From Brevinematales bacterium (lineage in GTDB: Bacteria > Spirochaetota > Brevinematia > Brevinematales > Thermospiraceae), in the NCBI GenBank assembly GCA_026417555.1, contig JAOADA010000001.1, forward strand, positions 84,195-148,194: DNA of 64,000 nucleotides, written 5' to 3'. Both the position numbers and the translations under genes were made by a program. How positions within the stretch are numbered: the first letter of the stretch is position 1; each line of letters opens with the position of its first letter. Below are positions 1 to 8,335 of this stretch, in pieces. The notes beneath the pieces are model-generated. The model was given only the letters and a program-made list of their open reading frames with translations. It was not told the DNA's origin and searched no databases.

Positions 1-1
1 G

Positions 2-46
2 CAGGCAAGTGTGAGTGGCTATCTGTTAGGAGGACTCCTTGAGTGA
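2..46 (+). CDS. possible C-terminal tail of an upstream gene (partial)
   Basis: An open frame runs from the window edge to a TGA at 44-46 and encodes about 14 residues rich in Leu and Gly. It lies directly upstream of the gatB promoter on the same strand, so it could be the end of a preceding gene. The stretch is too short to identify, and another frame also stays open to position 42, so this is only a possibility. Confidence 0.25.
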   Translation, partial: QASVSGYLLGGLLE

Positions 47-72
47 AGGGCTAAAGGCAAAGAAGAGTTTTT

Positions 73-101
73 TGCTGTTTTTTTGGTTTTGTCCTATAAT
101 A
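73..101 (+). promoter_or_regulatory. sigma-70-type promoter for gatB
   Basis: A TTGCTG -35 element (73-78) and a perfect TATAAT -10 element (96-101) are separated by 17 bp. Transcription would start near 108 and give a leader of about 28 nt before the gatB start at 136. Confidence 0.6.
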
Positions 102-135
102 ACAGGGAAATTTCTCGTGAAGCATGGAGGAACCC

Positions 136-1581
136 ATGAAAAGTTATGAGGCAGTGATAGGCCTTGAGGTACATGTCCAACTCAATACGAAAACCAAGAT
201 TTTTTGTGGTTGTTCCACAGAGTTTGGCGCTCCAGCCAATACGCATGTGTGTCCTATTTGTATGGGACAACCCGGGGTGCTTCCTGTCTTGAACGAAGAG
301 GTTCTTCATAAAGCGATCCTCGCAGGGCTTGCTATCCAGGCCAATATTGCGGAGTTCTCAAAATTTGATAGAAAGAATTATTTCTATCCTGATCTTCCCA
401 AGGGGTATCAAATTTCTCAGTATGATTATCCTATTTGCCAGAAAGGGGTTATCGAAATAGTCCTTTCTGATGGATCTACCAAGAAGATTGGGGTGACTCG
501 TATCCATATGGAAGAGGATGCGGGGAAATCTCTGCATCTTGAGGGACAGCCCTTCTCTGCTGTCGATCTGAACCGTGCGGGTGTTCCTCTTCTTGAGATT
601 GTTTCTGAACCAGATATGCGTTCTAGTGAGGAAGCCTATCTCTATCTCAAGGAACTTCGTAGTATCATGAAATATCTTGGGGTTTCCGATGTAAACATGG
701 AAGAGGGGAGTCTCCGTTGTGATGTGAATGTCTCTGTACGACCTGTTGGCCAGAAGGAATTTGGCACCAAGGTGGAGGTAAAAAACCTCAATTCCTTCAA
801 TGGAGTGAAAAAGGCCATAGAGTATGAGATAGAACGACAGATAGCATTGTTGGAAAACGGGGAAAAAGTTATCCAAGAAACCCGCCTCTATGATGCCAAG
901 CAGAACAAGACTTTTCCCATGCGAGACAAAGAGGAAGCAAATGATTATCGCTATTTCCCTGAACCGGATCTTCCCCCTCTTCGTATTGCTCGGGAAGAGG
1001 TGGCAAAGATACAAAAGGAACTTCCAGAGCTTCCCCAGCAGAAACGAGAGCGGTTTGTGAGAGAGTATGGGATTACCCTCGCTGATGCTGAGGTACTCAC
1101 AGAGGAAAGGGAAATGGCAGATTATTTTGAGGATGTTTTGAGGCATACCACGATTGAACCGAAAAAAGTCGCCAACTGGATCCAGAGTGAATTAATGGCG
1201 GTATTAAATGAACTTGGATGGGATATTACTCGGCTGGCCAAAGAGCGTATTTCTAGTACTAAACTTGCGGAGCTTATGAATCTTATTCAGGAAAATGTTA
1301 TCAGTGGCAAGATGGCCAAGGATGTTTTTGCCGAAATGGTGGATACGGGTGAGGCTCCCTCTGTCATTGTGGAGAAGAAGGGACTCAAACAGATTACCGA
1401 TACCTCAGCCCTGGAAACCCTCATTGATGATATCCTTGCTAAAAATCCCAATGAGGTTCAGCGTTACAAAGAGGGCAAGAAAAACCTGATGGGATTCTTT
1501 GTGGGTGAGGTGATGAAGGCAACAAAAGGACAGGCTAACCCTAAACTTGTGAATGAGATCCTTCAGAAGAAACTGGGGTAG
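136..1581 (+). CDS. gatB: aspartyl/glutamyl-tRNA(Asn/Gln) amidotransferase subunit B
   Basis: GatB is the tRNA-binding and kinase subunit of the GatCAB amidotransferase, which converts Glu-tRNA(Gln) to Gln-tRNA(Gln), and often Asp-tRNA(Asn) to Asn-tRNA(Asn), in the cytoplasm. The 481-residue protein opens with the family hallmark YEAVIGLEVHVQL. It has the Zn-site cysteines C24, C26, C39 and C42, and the C-terminal third looks like the helical/YqeY tail domain. An ATG at 124 is in frame, but GGAGGA (126-131) is a ribosome binding site placed correctly for the ATG at 136, so I use 136. It is followed after 3 nt by gpsA. gatA and gatC are not in the window, so the subunits are probably encoded apart or just to the left. 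Confidence 0.97.
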   Translation: MKSYEAVIGLEVHVQLNTKTKIFCGCSTEFGAPANTHVCPICMGQPGVLPVLNEEVLHKAILAGLAIQANIAEFSKFDRKNYFYPDLPKGYQISQYDYPICQKGVIEIVLSDGSTKKIGVTRIHMEEDAGKSLHLEGQPFSAVDLNRAGVPLLEIVSEPDMRSSEEAYLYLKELRSIMKYLGVSDVNMEEGSLRCDVNVSVRPVGQKEFGTKVEVKNLNSFNGVKKAIEYEIERQIALLENGEKVIQETRLYDAKQNKTFPMRDKEEANDYRYFPEPDLPPLRIAREEVAKIQKELPELPQQKRERFVREYGITLADAEVLTEEREMADYFEDVLRHTTIEPKKVANWIQSELMAVLNELGWDITRLAKERISSTKLAELMNLIQENVISGKMAKDVFAEMVDTGEAPSVIVEKKGLKQITDTSALETLIDDILAKNPNEVQRYKEGKKNLMGFFVGEVMKATKGQANPKLVNEILQKKLG

Positions 1582-1584
1582 TGT

Positions 1585-2574
1585 ATGAGGGTAGCCATTC
1601 TTGGTGGTGGAGGGTGGGGAACGGCACTTGCCCTTCAGATTCGAAGAAACCATGAGGTGCATATCTGGTCCTATGATGCCAAAGAGGCGGAACTTTTCAA
1701 TACCCAACGGGAGAATGTGTACTATCTTCCTGGTGTTAAGCTTCCTGAGGATATTGTGTTTACAACGGACGAGGCAATTGTCGAGGGGGCAGAGATTGTT
1801 GTTTTTGTGACCCCCTCAAAATTTTTTCGATCGGTGGTCAAACGGTTTGCCCCCAGAATAACCCCTTCTCAGGTGGTGGTGAGTGCAACAAAGGGGCTTG
1901 AGTTTCCCTCAGAGAAACGGATGACGGAAATCCTGGAAGAAGAACTCCCTGGTTGCAAGAAAATTGTGGCTCTTTCTGGGCCTACGCATGCTGAAGAGGT
2001 GAGTCGAGACATTCCTACAGCTATTGTAGCTGCCTCTTGTGAGGCGGAAGCTGCTACGACGGTACAGCAGGCTTTTTCTACAGAGTTTTTCCGTGTCTAC
2101 CGGAATAGTGATGTGGTTGGTGTAGAACTTTGTGCGGCAATCAAGAATGTGATAGCCATTGCTGCCGGTATGGTGCGAGGGCTGGGATTTGGAGACAATA
2201 CGATGGCTGCACTTATTACCCGTGGGCTTGCGGAAATGCGACGCCTTGGGCTGAAAATGGGGGCTCAAGAGGTTACCTTTTCTGGCCTGGCTGGGGTCGG
2301 GGATCTCATTGTGACCTGTACGAGTCGTCATAGCCGAAATGGAAGAGTAGGGGAGGCACTCGCTACAGGAAAAACGATTGAGGAAATTCTCTCGGGTATG
2401 AAGATGGTGGCTGAGGGGGTAGAAACAGTGAAGCCAGTGCTCAAAATGGCCTCGGAGGTGGGTGTGGATATGCCTATTTGCCAGGCAGTGTATACGGTAC
2501 TCTATGATCACTCCCATCCCCTTGAGGTCATGAAACAACTCATGGTGAGGCCGCTCAAAGATGAAACTCTCTAA
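1585..2574 (+). CDS. gpsA: glycerol-3-phosphate dehydrogenase [NAD(P)+]
   Basis: GpsA reduces dihydroxyacetone phosphate to sn-glycerol 3-phosphate, the backbone for phospholipid synthesis, in the cytoplasm. The 329-residue length is normal for the family. The N-terminal dinucleotide fold has a GGGGWG glycine loop at residues 7-12. Family motifs SATKG, SGPTHAEE and CAAIKN (with the catalytic lysine) follow, then GLAGVGDL in the C-terminal helical domain. It starts 3 nt after gatB and overlaps coaX by 14 nt, so it is co-transcribed with both. Confidence 0.96.
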   Translation: MRVAILGGGGWGTALALQIRRNHEVHIWSYDAKEAELFNTQRENVYYLPGVKLPEDIVFTTDEAIVEGAEIVVFVTPSKFFRSVVKRFAPRITPSQVVVSATKGLEFPSEKRMTEILEEELPGCKKIVALSGPTHAEEVSRDIPTAIVAASCEAEAATTVQQAFSTEFFRVYRNSDVVGVELCAAIKNVIAIAAGMVRGLGFGDNTMAALITRGLAEMRRLGLKMGAQEVTFSGLAGVGDLIVTCTSRHSRNGRVGEALATGKTIEEILSGMKMVAEGVETVKPVLKMASEVGVDMPICQAVYTVLYDHSHPLEVMKQLMVRPLKDETL

Positions 2575-3349
2575 GTATCTCGTTGCTATTGACATCGGAA
2601 ATACCAATGTGACGATAGGGCTTTTCCAGAGGGGGGTGAACCGTCCTTTACAGCATGCTCATTTCCTCACTCAGAAGGGGATAACCCATGATGATTGGAT
2701 GGTACGTTACGAAGTACTCAGACACCGCTGGAAACTGAAATCAGGAGAGAAAGAGGATATTGTCATAGCTAGTGTAGTCCCGGAAGTGAATTATGAGATG
2801 GGGCACCTTTTCGAAAAGTACTATGGGAGGTTTCCCCGTTTTCTTCAGAGCCAGGATATTCCTCTTGGTATTCATTATGATTTTCCTCGAGAGATAGGGA
2901 TTGATAGACTTGTCAACGTGTATGCGGTAGCCAAAGAATATCCCTGTCGGGATGCGATTGTTGTGGATTTCGGGACAGCAACCACGATAGATATTCTCTC
3001 TGAGGGCAAAGTCTATGAAGGAGGGGTTATTATTCCTGGGATGATGACCTCTCTTAGGGCTTTGACAGAGCGAGCATCCAAGCTTCCCCATATAGACCTC
3101 TCTCTGCCTTCTACGATAGTGACCAAAAACACCATCGATGGAATCCGAAGCGGTGTTCTCTATGGCCATGGGGCAATGATTGATGAACTCGTGAGACGGA
3201 TTGTGGCCGAACTTCACTGGGAAAAGCCTCTTGTCATAGCCACGGGAGGTCTTGCCAAAGTGGTAAAACAGGCCAGTACTTTGATTGAGGTCGTAGATAC
3301 TCATCTCATGCTCAAGGGAATCTATTATCTCTGGATGGATCATGGCTAA
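2561..3349 (+). CDS. coaX: type III pantothenate kinase
   Basis: CoaX phosphorylates pantothenate, the first step of coenzyme A synthesis. The 262-residue protein belongs to the ASKHA (acetate kinase/Hsp70-like) fold. Visible motifs are the phosphate-binding DIGNTN at residues 11-16, an EIGIDRL segment matching the family GADR motif, DFGTATT, GGVIIPG and a C-terminal ATGGLA. The start lies inside the end of gpsA (14-nt overlap), and the stop overlaps the next gene by 8 nt, which points to translational coupling. Type III kinases are typically insensitive to CoA feedback, according to family knowledge. Confidence 0.94.
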   Translation: MKLSKYLVAIDIGNTNVTIGLFQRGVNRPLQHAHFLTQKGITHDDWMVRYEVLRHRWKLKSGEKEDIVIASVVPEVNYEMGHLFEKYYGRFPRFLQSQDIPLGIHYDFPREIGIDRLVNVYAVAKEYPCRDAIVVDFGTATTIDILSEGKVYEGGVIIPGMMTSLRALTERASKLPHIDLSLPSTIVTKNTIDGIRSGVLYGHGAMIDELVRRIVAELHWEKPLVIATGGLAKVVKQASTLIEVVDTHLMLKGIYYLWMDHG

Positions 3350-4592
3350 AAGATGGGGATTTGTCTTGCTCGTGTTGTGTTGGGGATCTCTTGGGGCTGG
3401 TGTGTCGCTTGAGGATATAGCAAGAGAATACAAGCTCTCTCTTCGCTATGATTGGAACCTTGGCTATGGAGAACTCAGGCATGAGAACACCAACCGGCTT
3501 TGTCGGGTGTATTTTCACATGCCCTATATTGTGGTAGAAGGTCGTATCTACTATTTCGAGGAAGGGGTTTCTTGGGAGACCAATGGCAAACTCATGCTTT
3601 CTCCCTCGATGGAAAGCCTTGTGAGAGAGTTTGCTACCACCCCACAAAAAGTTACCCCCTCTTCTCTTTCCAAGAGTAATGAAATACAAACAAATCTGTT
3701 AGTGACTCCCCTGGTACCGACGAGAGGGGGGATTTCCAATACCACAAACCAGACTCTCACGAACGCGAAAACATCCCCGCTTCCTTCTCCGTTATCCCCC
3801 ATGACCAATCGAGGGGAGAAAGAGACTACGTCAACCCAGAAACCGAAAGACAAGACCAATCAAGAACCTTCATCCTTCCCAGGAAGAGATCTTTTTCGCC
3901 CTATCAAGACAGTGATCCTTGATCCTGGCCATGGGGGAAAGGATCCGGGTGGTATTGGGAAGTCTGGCATAAAAGAAAAAGAGGTAGTTCTTGAGGTTAC
4001 CCAGCTTCTTCAAGAGGAACTTGAGAAAATGGGGTATCGGGTACTGCTTACCCGTTCCTTAGATAGGTATGTCTCTCTTGCTGAGAGGGTAGAGTTGGCC
4101 TATGACCGTTGGAACGGAGGAGAGGGGGCTCTCTTTGTCTCTATTCACGGCAATATCTCACTTAATCCTAAGGTTCGGGGGATTGAGATATACTATCTCT
4201 CTGACAAAGCCAGTGATGCTGGGGCTTCAGCGGTAGAGATTGCAGAAAATGCGGGTTTTAGTATGGATGATGTGAAACACACGGAGAGTTTCTATAGTGT
4301 ATTGAATGTACTTATGCGAGAAGGGGTATCACGGGTTTCTCGAAGTCTGGCTCAAGAGGCAAAAATAGCATTGGCCTCAGTGTTTTCTCGTGTTTCTGTG
4401 AAGAGCGCTAACTTTTATGTCTTGCGCTTTAGCCCTCTTCCGGCTATTCTTTGGGAAATAGGGTATCTTTCTCACCCTGAGGAGGTTAAACAATTGACCT
4501 CTCCATCATACCAACAGCAGATGGCAAGGGCAATGGCGACTGGTTTGGATAGATTTATTCGTCGTTACAATACACGAAGGGGAAATATATGA
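3342..4592 (+). CDS. N-acetylmuramoyl-L-alanine amidase (Amidase_3 family), exported
   Basis: This protein should cleave the amide bond between N-acetylmuramic acid and the stem peptide in the periplasm, for cell separation or wall turnover. The 416-residue protein has a signal peptide (about residues 1-20) and an N-terminal region of about 90 residues that may bind the wall. A Ser/Thr/Pro-rich linker (about 105-180) leads to the catalytic domain. The zinc ligands fit H197 in DPGHGG, an acidic residue near 212-214 and H269 in SIHGN. The catalytic Glu fits LWEIGYLS near the C-terminus. It overlaps coaX by 8 nt and the following GerMN-like gene by 4 nt. Confidence 0.92.
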   Translation: MAKRWGFVLLVLCWGSLGAGVSLEDIAREYKLSLRYDWNLGYGELRHENTNRLCRVYFHMPYIVVEGRIYYFEEGVSWETNGKLMLSPSMESLVREFATTPQKVTPSSLSKSNEIQTNLLVTPLVPTRGGISNTTNQTLTNAKTSPLPSPLSPMTNRGEKETTSTQKPKDKTNQEPSSFPGRDLFRPIKTVILDPGHGGKDPGGIGKSGIKEKEVVLEVTQLLQEELEKMGYRVLLTRSLDRYVSLAERVELAYDRWNGGEGALFVSIHGNISLNPKVRGIEIYYLSDKASDAGASAVEIAENAGFSMDDVKHTESFYSVLNVLMREGVSRVSRSLAQEAKIALASVFSRVSVKSANFYVLRFSPLPAILWEIGYLSHPEEVKQLTSPSYQQQMARAMATGLDRFIRRYNTRRGNI

Positions 4593-5095
4593 AGCGTTCC
4601 AAGAGGCTTTTTTTCTGGATAGGTGGGATAATTGGGGTGGTTTTTTTCCTTGTTTTGGTACTCTTGGTGGTAACCTCTCCCCCAAAGGTGAGGATGATCT
4701 ACTATACTTCTATGGGAAAAAAGATAGTGGAGAAACAGGTCCTTCAAGCCAGTATGCTAAAACGTTATGGAAAAGATAGTGCCATAGCAAGGCAATACTT
4801 TGAGGGACCACTCTCGTATGTTCCTGAGGTGTGGTTTTTAGATGCGAAGGTACGAGGGGTATGGGTGATTACCCCCAAAAAACCTACTCATCTGGTGATT
4901 GACCTCAGTCAAGATTTTTTTTCCGATCTGCAAAGGCATCCTCTCCTTGTTCAGAGGTGGATTGAGGGGCTCTTTCATACCCTTCGAGAAAACAAACGGC
5001 CTATCGAAAAGTGTAGCTTTCTTGTTGAGGGTAGATACCAGAGTGTATTTGTGGGGCGCTGGAATCTTTTTTATCCTGTTCCCTTGAGGAAATAA
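4589..5095 (+). CDS. GerMN-domain-like membrane-anchored protein
   Basis: The 168-residue product has one strong N-terminal membrane segment (about residues 8-30) and an extracytoplasmic domain. That domain resembles GerMN domains in its order of features: an EGP turn, a VRGVWV strand, a LVIDLS strand and a final TL-EN-K-FLVEG pattern. GerMN proteins are often found beside Amidase_3 enzymes and are thought to assist wall hydrolysis or envelope assembly. The start codon overlaps the amidase stop (ATGA), so the two are translationally coupled. The assignment rests on pattern and context rather than on a decisive motif. Confidence 0.6.
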   Translation: MKRSKRLFFWIGGIIGVVFFLVLVLLVVTSPPKVRMIYYTSMGKKIVEKQVLQASMLKRYGKDSAIARQYFEGPLSYVPEVWFLDAKVRGVWVITPKKPTHLVIDLSQDFFSDLQRHPLLVQRWIEGLFHTLRENKRPIEKCSFLVEGRYQSVFVGRWNLFYPVPLRK

Positions 5096-5120
5096 GGGAG
5101 TGGGTTATCGGGGAAATTGA

Positions 5121-5143
5121 AAGAAAAAAATGATTTTTTTCTT
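5121..5143. terminator. AT-only hairpin, possible weak terminator
   Basis: AAGAAAAAAA (5121-5130) and its exact complement TTTTTTTCTT (5134-5143) flank a 3-nt loop, and T-rich sequence continues to 5150. It sits about 25 nt after the gatB-GerMN run. The stem has a single G-C pair, so its strength as a terminator is doubtful. Confidence 0.35.
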
Positions 5144-5237
5144 TTTTATTAAACTTCTGAGAGGGGATTATCCGATAGTATGAATACCTGAGTTGGCCCA
5201 TCCATGTATCGGCAAAAAGAAAAAAACCTTGAGGGCC

Positions 5238-5265
5238 TTGACAGGGGATTTTTTCCCTGTATACT
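5238..5265 (+). promoter_or_regulatory. flaA promoter with palindromic spacer
   Basis: A consensus TTGACA -35 (5238-5243) and TATACT -10 (5260-5265) are 16 bp apart. The spacer is flanked by a perfect inverted repeat, ACAGGG (5241-5246) and CCCTGT (5255-5260), which overlaps both hexamers. That arrangement would suit a repressor operator. Transcription would start near 5272, about 30 nt ahead of the flaA start codon. Confidence 0.75.
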
Positions 5266-5302
5266 ATCCCAGGACAAAATACCTTTTTAAAGGAGTGGAT
5301 AT

Positions 5303-6277
5303 ATGAGGAAAGGAGTGGCGTTTCTATCTATTGTTAGTGTATTATGGATAACCGCAAGCGGATTTGGCGCTATCCAGAAAAAATTGATTCATTTCCCCAC
5401 CTTTGAACAAAATATAGCCAAGGTGGTGGAAAAGGATAACGCAATCCGGGAAAAGGCTTCCAATGCCATTAACTTGGCAGATTATGGTTATCCAACGGTG
5501 AAGTTCTCGGGTTCTGATTGGTCTCTCTCGAACTGGCGGATTATTCTGGCTCCGTCAGCAAATACTACCAAGAACAATGTGCTCTCCTATACCAAGCCCG
5601 TGAAGAGTAAAAAGTGGGAGAGTGAGGGAGGAACAGTCTTGGGTGCCCGTATCCATTTCATTCAGGGTCGTTTCCTCTCCTGGGCACTTATTAAGCCACC
5701 TTTTGACATTTTTGCGTATTATGATGATGGCTCTTTTGTGAATTCAGAAGGTGGAGAAGAGAATTCTCTTGTGATGGGGCTTCTTGCGAATGTGGGACAG
5801 ATCAAGAGTATTTCCACCTGGGTGTATGGTTTGAACTACCAGATGCAGGTGGGTATCCGTCTCCGTGACCGTATGGATCAAACACGAGACTACTTTATGG
5901 GGTCTGTCTGGTTTGAGGGTTGGAGAAAACTTCTCTGGCAAAACCCTGAGTACACTGATGATGTGCGTGATCGTGTGCTCCAGAGGATTCCTCTCTATCC
6001 AAGAAGTTATCCGTATGTGGTGTTTGATGGTTACATTGTCTACAAGCCCGAGATTGAACAGGGTGGGGACTTTGTGATCTACTTCAAGGATGTTGATATG
6101 GAATTTGATAGGGCTATTATTCGGGAAGAGATGGATATCGATGATGAGGCTCAGTGGGGTATCCTTGCGAAAGAAAGACTTGATAGACGAATCATCGAGT
6201 TGAAGCGTCTCAGTGATATCCAACAGCTGTATGAACAGGCAAAAGCTCAGCAGAGGGCAAATGCTCCAGCCAAATAA
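5303..6277 (+). CDS. flaA: flagellar filament outer layer protein FlaA
   Basis: FlaA coats or accompanies the FlaB core of spirochaetal periplasmic flagella. The 324-residue protein has a clear signal peptide (about residues 1-22), as expected for export into the periplasm. FlaA-family features follow: an SNWRI segment, a paired GARIHF/VYGLNY beta framework, the SVWFEGW region, PLYPRSYP and a FKDVDMEFDRA block. A charged, Gln-rich C-terminal helix comes last. The ribosome binding site is AAGGAG about 7 nt before the ATG. It is a single-gene unit with its own promoter (5238-5265) and terminator (6293-6322). This gene is the best single pointer to a spirochaete host. Confidence 0.93.
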   Translation: MRKGVAFLSIVSVLWITASGFGAIQKKLIHFPTFEQNIAKVVEKDNAIREKASNAINLADYGYPTVKFSGSDWSLSNWRIILAPSANTTKNNVLSYTKPVKSKKWESEGGTVLGARIHFIQGRFLSWALIKPPFDIFAYYDDGSFVNSEGGEENSLVMGLLANVGQIKSISTWVYGLNYQMQVGIRLRDRMDQTRDYFMGSVWFEGWRKLLWQNPEYTDDVRDRVLQRIPLYPRSYPYVVFDGYIVYKPEIEQGGDFVIYFKDVDMEFDRAIIREEMDIDDEAQWGILAKERLDRRIIELKRLSDIQQLYEQAKAQQRANAPAK

Positions 6278-6292
6278 GGAGAAATCTTTGTG

Positions 6293-6322
6293 AGGGCTAC
6301 CGAAAGGTAGCCCTTTCTTTTT
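6293..6322 (+). terminator. intrinsic terminator of flaA
   Basis: GGGCTACC (6294-6301) pairs perfectly with GGTAGCCC (6306-6313) around a GAAA tetraloop. An additional A-T pair lies outside, and the stem is followed by TTTCTTTTT. The T-tract runs into the -35 element of the next promoter. Confidence 0.93.
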
Positions 6323-6349
6323 GACATTTCCTGGGTTTTGGTGTAGAAT
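6321..6349 (+). promoter_or_regulatory. sigma-70-type promoter for the pyrK-like operon
   Basis: TTGACA (6321-6326) and TAGAAT (6344-6349) are separated by 17 bp. The -35 element abuts the T-tract of the flaA terminator. The implied start near 6356 makes any start codon before 6379 unlikely for the next gene. Confidence 0.8.
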
Positions 6350-6378
6350 AATTGCTATCTTGTCTTGTAGGTGAGGAC

Positions 6379-7128
6379 ATGAAATACGAAGAAAATGCTG
6401 TTCTCAAAGAGAGAGAAAGGCAGGGTGAGTATGTTCTTCTTTCTCTTAGGGCTCCACAGATATCTCGCGTGGCAAAACCTGGCCAGTTTGTCAATGTGCG
6501 GGTTTCGGAGACGTTTGATCCCCTTTTGAGGCGTCCCATCAGTATTGCCGATGTTCATGGGGAGGATATAAGGCTTCTTGTTCAAATTCGTGGGAAGGGA
6601 AGTCGTCTTCTGGCTGAGAAGAGAGAGGGGGAGAAGATTTCTCTTGTTGGGCCGTTGGGAAGTGGTTTTCCTCTGGAAAAAAAGGATCTGTTGTTTGTAG
6701 GTGGGGGAGTAGGGGTGGCTCCGTTTATGTGGCTTCTTCGACTTTTTCCTCTCTCGAGTTTGGTTATGGGATTCCGCACGGCAAGTCTTGTTCCCCCTTT
6801 GGCGTGGTTTGATGAACAGCGTGTAGAGATAGCCACGGAGGATGGTTCTGTAGGGGAAAAGGGTACGGTTTTGGATGTATTGAGTCACAAGAGGCTTGAT
6901 GATAAAGTTATCTTTGCCTGTGGTCCACATCGAATGCTTTCGGCACTTGCAGGTTTTTTTGAGAGAGAATATCCTACAATAGAGGCTTATTTTTCTACGG
7001 AGAGTATGATGGGATGTGGATTTGGGGCGTGTAAGGGATGTGTCCTTCCGAGAAAAGAGGGGGGATATGCCCTCTGTTGTACAGATGGCCCTGTTTTTTT
7101 CTGGAGGGATATGATATGGGAAAAATAA
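6379..7128 (+). CDS. pyrK: dihydroorotate dehydrogenase electron-transfer subunit-like flavoprotein
   Basis: PyrK-type proteins carry FAD and a [2Fe-2S] cluster and pass electrons between NAD(H) and a partner such as dihydroorotate dehydrogenase PyrD. The 249-residue protein has an FAD-binding RRPISIAD motif, an NAD-binding VGGGVGVAPF motif, and a C-terminal cysteine cluster (MGCGFGACKGCVLP, then CCTDGPVF) that matches PyrK. The ATG at 6379 is preceded by GGTGAGG, while the upstream in-frame TTG at 6352 lies too close to the promoter. No pyrD adjoins it, so the partner may be elsewhere or different. The next gene begins inside its 3' end. Confidence 0.83.
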   Translation: MKYEENAVLKERERQGEYVLLSLRAPQISRVAKPGQFVNVRVSETFDPLLRRPISIADVHGEDIRLLVQIRGKGSRLLAEKREGEKISLVGPLGSGFPLEKKDLLFVGGGVGVAPFMWLLRLFPLSSLVMGFRTASLVPPLAWFDEQRVEIATEDGSVGEKGTVLDVLSHKRLDDKVIFACGPHRMLSALAGFFEREYPTIEAYFSTESMMGCGFGACKGCVLPRKEGGYALCCTDGPVFFWRDMIWEK

Positions 7129-7562
7129 CTATTCCCCTTTTTGTGATGGGGTGTGTGTTTTCGATGATACCAGTTTTCTTTGCCCCAACATGGCTATGGG
7201 GAAGTTTGACTGTCTTAGGCTATGGGGTGTTTGGGCTTTTGTTTTGGAATGACAGAAGCCACCAGCGAGAGGTGACATGGGTGATGTATGCCTTGATGGT
7301 GTTTTCTGCTGTCATGGGGCTTGATTTCTGGCATCGCGTGTTTCGCGTAGGGTTTTGGATGGCGCTTCTTTTTTCCGAGGTTTCTGCTGAGACACGGGAA
7401 AGAGGAGTGTTTCTTGGGATAGGTGCCTTTTTTGTGTGGGGGGTATCCCTTGTTTTCTCAGTAAGTAGTTGGCAGTGGTGGGTAGGGGGAGTAGATGCGT
7501 TGGGGTGGCTGTGTATGGCAGGTTTTTTTCTGTTAGAGGAAAGGCTTGCTGTCAGAGAGTAG
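7116..7562 (+). CDS. small polytopic membrane protein of unknown function
   Basis: I do not recognise this family. The 148-residue product is very hydrophobic and rich in Trp, Phe and Gly, with about five predicted membrane segments (roughly residues 5-22, 27-45, 55-72, 74-110 and 118-140). The start at 7116 overlaps the end of the pyrK-like gene by 13 nt and has GGAGGG about 8 nt upstream (7102-7107). Co-transcription with a flavoprotein electron carrier hints at a redox or respiratory partner role, but nothing in the sequence proves this. Confidence 0.7.
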   Translation: MGKITIPLFVMGCVFSMIPVFFAPTWLWGSLTVLGYGVFGLLFWNDRSHQREVTWVMYALMVFSAVMGLDFWHRVFRVGFWMALLFSEVSAETRERGVFLGIGAFFVWGVSLVFSVSSWQWWVGGVDALGWLCMAGFFLLEERLAVRE

Positions 7563-7617
7563 GGCTTTGTGAGAAAAAGAGAAAATAATAAAAAGAGAAG
7601 ATTTGGAGATAAGAATT

Positions 7618-7881
7618 ATGATGTATGAGTATCTTGATATTGTGCTGATTGGGTTAGTCCTTTCGTTTGGCTGGATGGTATATAGATTGGTGATGAAGGG
7701 ACGAGAGTTTCAGGAGAAATGGGAGGATCTTCCTGAGGAGACGAGGATTTTTATTCGAGATCGGCATCGCCATCCTCTTCTGCGCATGCTCTGGAACACG
7801 TTTCGACAGGATATAGATATTGTATTGGCAGGGGGTATGGTGATGGTTATGATCATTGTGGTGTTATGGATACTATCCTAA
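7618..7881 (+). CDS. small membrane protein with two transmembrane segments
   Basis: The 87-residue product has hydrophobic segments near residues 8-24 and 66-86. They flank a charged central region (EKWEDLPEE then RDRHRHP), so both ends probably cross the membrane with a cytoplasmic loop. An upstream TTG at 7603 is in frame, but GGAG at 7604-7607 is a better ribosome binding site for the ATG at 7618. It sits in the pyrK-like/queF run. The family was not recognised. Confidence 0.65.
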   Translation: MMYEYLDIVLIGLVLSFGWMVYRLVMKGREFQEKWEDLPEETRIFIRDRHRHPLLRMLWNTFRQDIDIVLAGGMVMVMIIVVLWILS

Positions 7882-7893
7882 AGGAGGAAAGCA

Positions 7894-8310
7894 ATGAGTA
7901 TACATCAGAGTTGGGATACTTCTGGTTATACGGAGAAGCAAAATCATATCCGGGACCTGGTGATCTCTCCTGCTCTTGAAGTGATTGAGAACATTTATCA
8001 GGACAGGGAGTATGTGGTAGAACTTGTGACGGATGAGTTTTCTTCTGTGTGTCCAAAAACAGGGCTTCCTGATTTTGCCACGGTGATTATCCGATATATT
8101 CCGGATGCCTATCTTGTGGAAGAAAAATCCCTCAAGCTTTATCTCACTTCGTATCGTAATCTTGGGATTTTTCAAGAAAATGCGATCAATAAGATCATGG
8201 ATGATTTTGTCGCCAAGATTTCTCCTCGTTGGATCAAAGTCATAGGGAACTGGAAAAGCCGAGGGGGAATTCGTGTCAATGTGGAGGTAGAGTGGACCAA
8301 AAGAAAGTAG
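7894..8310 (+). CDS. queF: NADPH-dependent 7-cyano-7-deazaguanine reductase
   Basis: QueF reduces preQ0 to preQ1, the base that Tgt then inserts into tRNA during queuosine synthesis. The 138-residue length fits the short, unimodular (YkvM) type. The active-site block FSSVCPKTG contains catalytic C53, with D60 in the following PDFATV. The substrate-binding segment SLKLYLTSYRN is also present. A strong AAAGGAGG precedes the ATG. A tgt gene lies at 42043-43194 in the same window, so both late steps are encoded here. Confidence 0.95.
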   Translation: MSIHQSWDTSGYTEKQNHIRDLVISPALEVIENIYQDREYVVELVTDEFSSVCPKTGLPDFATVIIRYIPDAYLVEEKSLKLYLTSYRNLGIFQENAINKIMDDFVAKISPRWIKVIGNWKSRGGIRVNVEVEWTKRK

Positions 8311-8335
8311 AATACTCAGAGGGGAGGGAAAAGCC

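Noticed and set aside
358-1146. 262-codon minus-strand open frame inside gatB
   Set aside because: It is fully contained in gatB, and its product has no recognisable features.
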